This document shows positions 59,777 to 64,000 of a DNA stretch of 64,000 bases, in pieces (positions within the stretch are counted from its first letter, which is position 1; each line of letters begins with the position of its first letter). A program made the position numbers and the translations under genes. Below the pieces are notes generated by a model. That model was not told the origin of the DNA, did no database searches, and saw nothing but the letters and a program-made list of their open reading frames with translations. Origin of the DNA: JBPCNH01 sp051001455 (GTDB taxonomy: Bacteria; Actinomycetota; CADDZG01; WHSQ01); the NCBI GenBank assembly GCA_051001455.1, contig JBPCNH010000015.1, forward strand, positions 25,490 through 89,489. Direction: 5' to 3'.

Positions 59777-60277
59777 TCAATGGGGCAGGGTTCCTAGATA
59801 CTGCTCCCAGGTCGGATCCATCGTCTCGACCGCTACCAGGATCCAGACGCTCGAATGCGGCGCCCTCGGCTGCCGTCTTAGCCGCAACCCGACCTCGGAG
59901 GCGTTCCGGTTCTCCTTGCGAGAATTGCAGGGCCGGCAAGCGGCAACAACGTTGTCCCACGTATGCCCTCCCCCACGTGACTTCGGGATGACATGGTCGA
60001 CATTGTCGGCAGCCCTTCCGCAGTACTGGCACTCGTACGCGTCACGTACGAAGACGGCCCTCCGGGACATCGACGCCCTGGCCCGGTAAGGGACCTTCAC
60101 GAAGTAACGCAGCTTTACAACGCTCGGAGAGTGGAGCTCGAGTTTCTCGGAGCGGTAGATCATCCCGTTCGTATGGAGAACGTCCGCCTTGTCCTTGAGC
60201 GCGAGGACCAGCGCTCGCCGTGCCGGAACCACACACAGCGGCTGGTACGAGGCGTTAAGGACCAACGCTTTGCCCAA
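59777..60277 (-). CDS. HNH endonuclease family protein
   Basis: 166 residues from TTG 60277. The N-terminal half (VLNASYQPLCVVPARRALVLALKDKADVL) is the type found in a widespread actinobacterial protein; the HNH site follows as C-x2-C (ECQYCGR), NVDHVIPKSRGG, NVVAACRPCNSRKENR, giving four zinc Cys and the catalytic His. Cytosolic; its biological role is unknown and it is conserved as a single-copy housekeeping-like gene rather than a mobile element. TAAACT lies 9 bases before the start, predicting a leader of only a few bases. Confidence 0.88.
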   Translation of the reverse strand: MGKALVLNASYQPLCVVPARRALVLALKDKADVLHTNGMIYRSEKLELHSPSVVKLRYFVKVPYRARASMSRRAVFVRDAYECQYCGRAADNVDHVIPKSRGGGHTWDNVVAACRPCNSRKENRNASEVGLRLRRQPRAPHSSVWILVAVETMDPTWEQYLGTLPH

Positions 60278-60412
60278 GGTGGACCGAGTTTACCCGCCCC
60301 GCTACGACAACCGGTGGACCTTCCTCACGAACCTCGATCCTGCCGGACAACCGCAATCCGCGGCGTCGGTCCTCTGCGAGGGAATCGCCGCCCGTTGTCG
60401 AATCTGGGTGTC

Positions 60413-61609
60413 ATGAAAACCAGACCGAGACGCAAACACGCACGTTTGGCAGGCATCATCTTGGCCGTGGCGATCCTGGCCGGCTTTTCCCCGGGATCGG
60501 CGAAGGAGGCCTGGGAGCCACATCCCATGGGGTGGATCTCGGGCCCGCTAGAACACGTCGGACTGGTCCCCGTGGACGGAGGGGGGGCGGTGGGCGCAAC
60601 CATCCATGAGGACCTCCTTTATGTCTCCTCGTGGCGATCCTTCTCGATCTACGACATCTCCGATCCCGCTCTGCCGTTGCCCTTATCGACGGTTCCTCTG
60701 GGGCCCCACCTCTATAACGAACAGCCGGACACCAACGGTGAGATCGCGATCCTCACGCAGGACGTCCCCCGCTCCGAACTTCAGATCTGGGACGTCAGCG
60801 ACCCCACACTGCCGGAGAAGATCGCCACCCTGCCGAGCGGCAGGTCAGACCACATGTGGACCTGCGTCTTGAACTGCCGGTACGTCTACGGCGGACGCGG
60901 GACGATCGTCGATCTCAAGGACCCCACCTCACCGGAAGTTGTCGGTGACTGGAGCACCAGCGCCAGGCCCAACGCCTATCACGCCATCGAGGAAGTGGCC
61001 CCGGGGATAATCCTTACGGGCTCATCCCCGGTTTTCATGCTCGACGCCCGAAAGGACCCGACCAACCCGAGGGTCGGTTTCAGCTTCATGCCGAAAGCCG
61101 ATGACAATCCCTCTGCGATCCAAAACTTCAACGGACCGGCCCCGGCCGCCTACCTCGACTGGCCGCAAGCCAAGGACAGGATCCTGTTGAGCGCGACGGA
61201 AAGCCCGTTCAATGTTGATTGCAGCGAAGAGACCGGCGCATTCACTACCTACGACACCAAGGGATGGCGCCAACACCGCACCCCCAGATATGTCGAGGAA
61301 TACCGACTCGACCCATCGGAGGAGCCCACCTACACGAATGGGCGCGCTCCCTACAACGTCGTCGGCTGTTCCCCCTACACATTTGCGACGCCTCCGAGCT
61401 ACCGTAAGAGCCGGTTGGTCACGGTCCCGTGGTTCGAGCAGGGGATGAGGCTCCTGCAGGTATCCAAACGAGGTGGCATCGAAGAACTCGGCGGATTCAT
61501 CCCCACCGGCGGATCGTCGTCGAGCGCGATCTGGGTCGACAACGAGATCTTCTATCTGATCGACCTGGTCAGAGGCTTAGACGTCATGCGCGTCACCTCC
61601 GAAGACTGA
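60413..61609 (+). CDS. Secreted LVIVD-repeat protein
   Basis: 398 residues from ATG 60413, chosen because it begins a signal peptide (MKTRPRRKHARLAGIILAVAILAGFSPGSA). The mature part has repeats of the form LYVSSWRSFSIYDISDPALP, LQIWDVSDPTLPEKIATLP, GTIVDLKDPTSPEVVGDW, which are LVIVD propeller repeats, with several Cys. Such proteins are surface-exposed propellers of unknown ligand. The frame is open upstream through the HNH gene region, but that part is not a protein. GAATCT lies 7 nt before the ATG. Confidence 0.8.
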   Translation: MKTRPRRKHARLAGIILAVAILAGFSPGSAKEAWEPHPMGWISGPLEHVGLVPVDGGGAVGATIHEDLLYVSSWRSFSIYDISDPALPLPLSTVPLGPHLYNEQPDTNGEIAILTQDVPRSELQIWDVSDPTLPEKIATLPSGRSDHMWTCVLNCRYVYGGRGTIVDLKDPTSPEVVGDWSTSARPNAYHAIEEVAPGIILTGSSPVFMLDARKDPTNPRVGFSFMPKADDNPSAIQNFNGPAPAAYLDWPQAKDRILLSATESPFNVDCSEETGAFTTYDTKGWRQHRTPRYVEEYRLDPSEEPTYTNGRAPYNVVGCSPYTFATPPSYRKSRLVTVPWFEQGMRLLQVSKRGGIEELGGFIPTGGSSSSAIWVDNEIFYLIDLVRGLDVMRVTSED

Positions 61610-61627
61610 TCCTTACCGGGTGGTTCC

Positions 61628-62560
61628 TTACCGGGTGGCGCCGATGGTGTCGGTGCCGCTGAATCCCAGACGGCGCGCCGCGCCCTCTGTTAGATCCCAG
61701 TTCGCGTGGCTATAGGGGCCGCGATCGATAACCGGCACCGTGATCGTGTTGCCGTTATAGAGGATGCTCACCTTAGTGCCGCACGGAAGCGTGCGGTGGG
61801 CTACACCAAGGATCGTCTTCGACATCTTCTGACCACAGGCGGTGCTGCGACCGTAGAAGCCGGGCCCGTACCAAGTAGCCCGATCCTTCCCGTAGACGGT
61901 CAACGGCTTGACCTTCTTCTTGAAGGTGCTGAGTGAGTCACCCGCGAACGTGGCCTGAATCTTCCGGAAACCAATGTCGTTAGCTTGGAACTTCGCGACG
62001 AATCGGCCATCCTGGTCTACGCCGACGCGCTTGATCCAGCGCCACTCTCCGCCGACCCGCTGTCTCAGGACGATGGTTCTCCGTGGGCTCACCTTGGGCA
62101 GTAGACGTCCGCGCAACGTCACGTAGCGTCCTCGGAAGATGTCGTCCGGATTGGCCCGCAGGGTCAGCTTGGGGGCGACCCGCACCCTGTGAATGTCGCT
62201 GACGGTTTCCGCTCGCGTGCCCACGTCCGTGTACCTCAGACGATATGAGGTGGTGCGCTTCAGATCCTGACGGCGAAACTCGACCCGTGCATCCCTGTCT
62301 ACCTGCTTGGTAGCTATGGTCCACCAGTTCCCTCCGGGACGACGCCTCTGAAGCTCTATCTCCTCACCAGCGGTGCCGTTCTCGAGATGACCCCTGATCA
62401 CGACGAGGGCGCCGAAACGGACCTTGCCGGGAGCCTGATCGATGACCGGTTGAGGGCTGGCCTCCTGGGCCACGGCCGCGAGTTGAAGCAGACCGAGGAT
62501 GATGGATGCCGCCAGAAACACCCTGAGAGGGCGCGTGCGCAAAAAAGCTGGGCGCAACAA
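61628..62560 (-). CDS. RlpA-like secreted protein with Ig-like domains
   Basis: 310 residues from TTG 62560, which has GGAAGGAG six bases upstream and starts a signal peptide (MLRPAFLRTRPLRVFLAASIILGL...). Two beta-sandwich repeats follow (KVRFGALVVIRGHL...WTIATKQVDRDARVEFRR; ANPDDIFRGRYVTLRGRL...WRWIKRVGVDQDGRF), and the last 90 residues form a double-psi beta-barrel (ATWYGPGFYGRSTACGQKM...VPVIDRGPYSHANWDLTEGAARRLGF). The Asp of VIDRGP, the catalytic Asp in related transglycosylases, is kept. A cell-wall-acting enzyme is likely, the substrate unproved. Confidence 0.85.
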   Translation of the reverse strand: MLRPAFLRTRPLRVFLAASIILGLLQLAAVAQEASPQPVIDQAPGKVRFGALVVIRGHLENGTAGEEIELQRRRPGGNWWTIATKQVDRDARVEFRRQDLKRTTSYRLRYTDVGTRAETVSDIHRVRVAPKLTLRANPDDIFRGRYVTLRGRLLPKVSPRRTIVLRQRVGGEWRWIKRVGVDQDGRFVAKFQANDIGFRKIQATFAGDSLSTFKKKVKPLTVYGKDRATWYGPGFYGRSTACGQKMSKTILGVAHRTLPCGTKVSILYNGNTITVPVIDRGPYSHANWDLTEGAARRLGFSGTDTIGATR

Positions 62561-62895
62561 GAGGAACTCCTTCCATAAAAGCTTTACCGACAACGTCCGA
62601 CGTCGTTGCTCGACGCCCCCAACGGCTCGAACCACCCGCGATTGGCGGCCGGACCCGGGGCAGACCCTCTACGTATGGAGGGGCCCGATAGACGCAAACG
62701 GGACACACTCTGCCCCACATCCGCACCCCTGGCAAACGGCCGGCCCGCCTGGGACCGCGAAAAAAGGAGGTTCTTTTTCTGTGTCCCGTGGAGAAGCATC
62801 CTGGGAATAAAAGGGCCCGCCAGGGACGAGGGCCGGGGTGGCGAATGCTTAGGTAGCACCGCGCCAGACCCCATCCCACGAAAGGACTTCCCACC
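62561..62895. other. Divergent intergenic region (335 bp)
   Basis: Lies between the RlpA-like gene and the M36 protease gene. It is GC-rich with several possible hairpins, e.g. AAGCAT (62794 region) with ATGCTT before the protease start and CCTGG/CCAGG inside. A GGTAGCACCGCG segment near 62850 resembles the core of a T-box, but no stem I with a specifier loop was found. No gene is supported on either strand. Confidence 0.35.
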
Positions 62896-64000
62896 ATGAC
62901 CTTGCTCGGCCGGGCGCCTCGGGCGCTCCTCGCAGCCTTCCTAGGGGTGACGATCTTGGGAGTCGGATTGGGTGTCCCGGGCTCCACGCGGGCCACGGCC
63001 CGGGGGGCCGAATCGCCACCTCCTCCGGTACGGGTCGCCATCGAACACGCGCGCGATCAGCACCGGACATTCGGGCTTCGGCGCGCCGATGTGACCAACC
63101 TCATCGTTACAGATGTGTACCGCTCTCCCCACAACGGGGTCACACACGTTTATCTCCGTCAAACGGTGGATTCGCTAGAGGTAGCACGAGCCAACATGAC
63201 GGTGAACATAATGCGTGACGGCACCATCATCAGTGTCGGGTCTCGTTTCATGAAGGATCTTGCCGAGCGAGCGTCGGGGTCGGTCCGTCTGGACGCACTC
63301 GCCGCAGCCAAGCAGGCCGCACGGCATCTCGGGCTGAGCAGCATCACGCCGCCGAGGCTCACCAGCGTCGGGCGCTCCGCCGATCGACGGGGTGCGATCT
63401 CGTGGCCGGGCGTATCCATCTCGCCCGTCCCGGTTCAACTGACCTACTACCCCACCGACGACGGCGTTCTACGGCTGGCGTGGCAACTCGAGATCGAAGA
63501 AGTGAGCGAACAGCACTGGTGGCAGATCGCCATCGATGCCGAGACCGGCGAGCTGCTCTCGAAGGTCGACTACGTCAACCAGCATGCCGAGCAGGATCAC
63601 GACGAACCGCATCGAGAGGCAGCACGACAGAAGAAAGGCGACGGCGCCGCCTACCGCGTATTTGCCCTCCCGCTGGAAAGCCCCAGCGAGGGCGAGCGCA
63701 CCGTGCCGCGCAACCCGGCAGACAAGAAAGCTTCACCGTTCGGTTGGCACGACACCGATGGGCAGGCCGGGCACGACTTCACCACTACACGTGGGAACAA
63801 CGTGCACGCGTATGCCGACTACACCCCGGGCGCCAACACCCCGCTGCCGACCATGGACGCGGATGGCGGAGACGATCTCAACTTCGATTTCGACCTCGAC
63901 TTCTCGGAGCCGCCGCACCTCTGGCGAGACGCCGCCGTCACCAACCTCTTCTACTGGAACAACGTCATCCACGACATCGCTTTCCGTTACGGGTTCACTG
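62896..64000 (+). CDS. Fungalysin-type (M36) metalloprotease, N-terminal part (runs off window)
   Basis: 368 codons are visible from ATG 62896 and the frame is open at the right edge. A signal peptide (MTLLGRAPRALLAAFLGVTI) is followed by an FTP-type inhibitory propeptide (HVYLRQTVDSLEVARANMTVNI...) and a PepSY-like segment (WWQIAIDAETGELLSKVDYV). Then comes YRVFALPLESPSEGERT, ASPFGWHDTDGQAGHDFTTTRGNNVHAY and AAVTNLFYWNNVIHDIAFRYGF, all typical of the start of the M36 catalytic domain. The HExxH zinc site would lie beyond the window. Extracellular protein degradation is the likely role. Confidence 0.85.
   Translation, partial: MTLLGRAPRALLAAFLGVTILGVGLGVPGSTRATARGAESPPPPVRVAIEHARDQHRTFGLRRADVTNLIVTDVYRSPHNGVTHVYLRQTVDSLEVARANMTVNIMRDGTIISVGSRFMKDLAERASGSVRLDALAAAKQAARHLGLSSITPPRLTSVGRSADRRGAISWPGVSISPVPVQLTYYPTDDGVLRLAWQLEIEEVSEQHWWQIAIDAETGELLSKVDYVNQHAEQDHDEPHREAARQKKGDGAAYRVFALPLESPSEGERTVPRNPADKKASPFGWHDTDGQAGHDFTTTRGNNVHAYADYTPGANTPLPTMDADGGDDLNFDFDLDFSEPPHLWRDAAVTNLFYWNNVIHDIAFRYGFT

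Noticed and set aside
62840..62870. T-box-like GGTAGCACCGCG before the M36 protease gene
   Set aside because: Several mismatches to the T-box core, no stem I or specifier loop found upstream, and a protease is not a usual T-box target.

Overview
The window reads as a chromosomal segment of a G+C-rich Actinomycetota-like bacterium, probably a deep-branching lineage. I base this on a division and cell-wall (dcw) cluster that lacks ftsA but carries sepF, divIVA, yggT, yggS and pgeF; a meso-DAP type MurE; a PdtaR-type ANTAR regulator; a UvrD2-type helicase with HRDC domain; and many starts that have no Shine-Dalgarno sequence but sit 6-7 nt behind a TANNNT hexamer, the signature of leaderless transcripts. 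No class can be assigned from the sequence alone. No prophage, insertion sequence or CRISPR array was seen.

Layout. 1-4.8 kb: the 3' part of gltB, two small secreted or membrane proteins of unknown function, and a secreted metalloprotease with a structured leader. 4.8-14.2 kb: a polar amino-acid ABC transporter (ATPase, permease, lipoprotein) and a complete branched-chain amino-acid transporter (livF-G-M-H) with two paralogous binding lipoproteins, all on the minus strand; hairpins separate the binding-protein genes from the downstream membrane genes. 14.3-19.8 kb: an ANTAR response regulator with a coiled-coil partner, a secreted protein, tRNA-Leu(CAA) beside the remnant of a homing-endonuclease-like gene, uvrD2 and a secreted BNR-type protein. 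20.0-31.9 kb: tryptophan and histidine biosynthesis (hisD-C-B-H-A-F, an M24 peptidase, hisI, trpE; then trpC-B-A), with an inert-looking M28-like lipoprotein and a PRC-barrel protein between trpE and trpC. trpF, trpD, trpG, hisG and hisE are not in the window. 31.9-41.4 kb: a zinc-ribbon protein, dnaE, rluD, lspA, a lysine-rich tail fused to a DksA-type zinc finger, and divergent ileS of the type-2 class with a swapped HIGH motif (GIHH).

41.4-59.5 kb: an almost continuous minus-strand dcw cluster, mraZ - small membrane protein - rsmH - ftsL - ftsI - murE - mraY - murD - ftsW - murG - murC - murB - ftsQ - ftsZ - pgeF - yggS - sepF - yggT - divIVA - small membrane protein. murF is missing between murE and mraY. 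The head of the cluster has a promoter and four 10-bp-spaced MraZ boxes; ftsZ has its own consensus-like promoter over an inverted repeat. 59.8-64 kb: an HNH protein, an LVIVD-repeat secreted protein, an RlpA-like secreted protein and the beginning of a fungalysin (M36) metalloprotease that runs off the window.

The most unusual global signal is a 10-bp palindrome, CGGCGCGCCG, found at least 17 times, in genes and in intergenic DNA alike, where about one or fewer would be expected from base composition. It resembles in behaviour the highly iterated palindromes of cyanobacteria.
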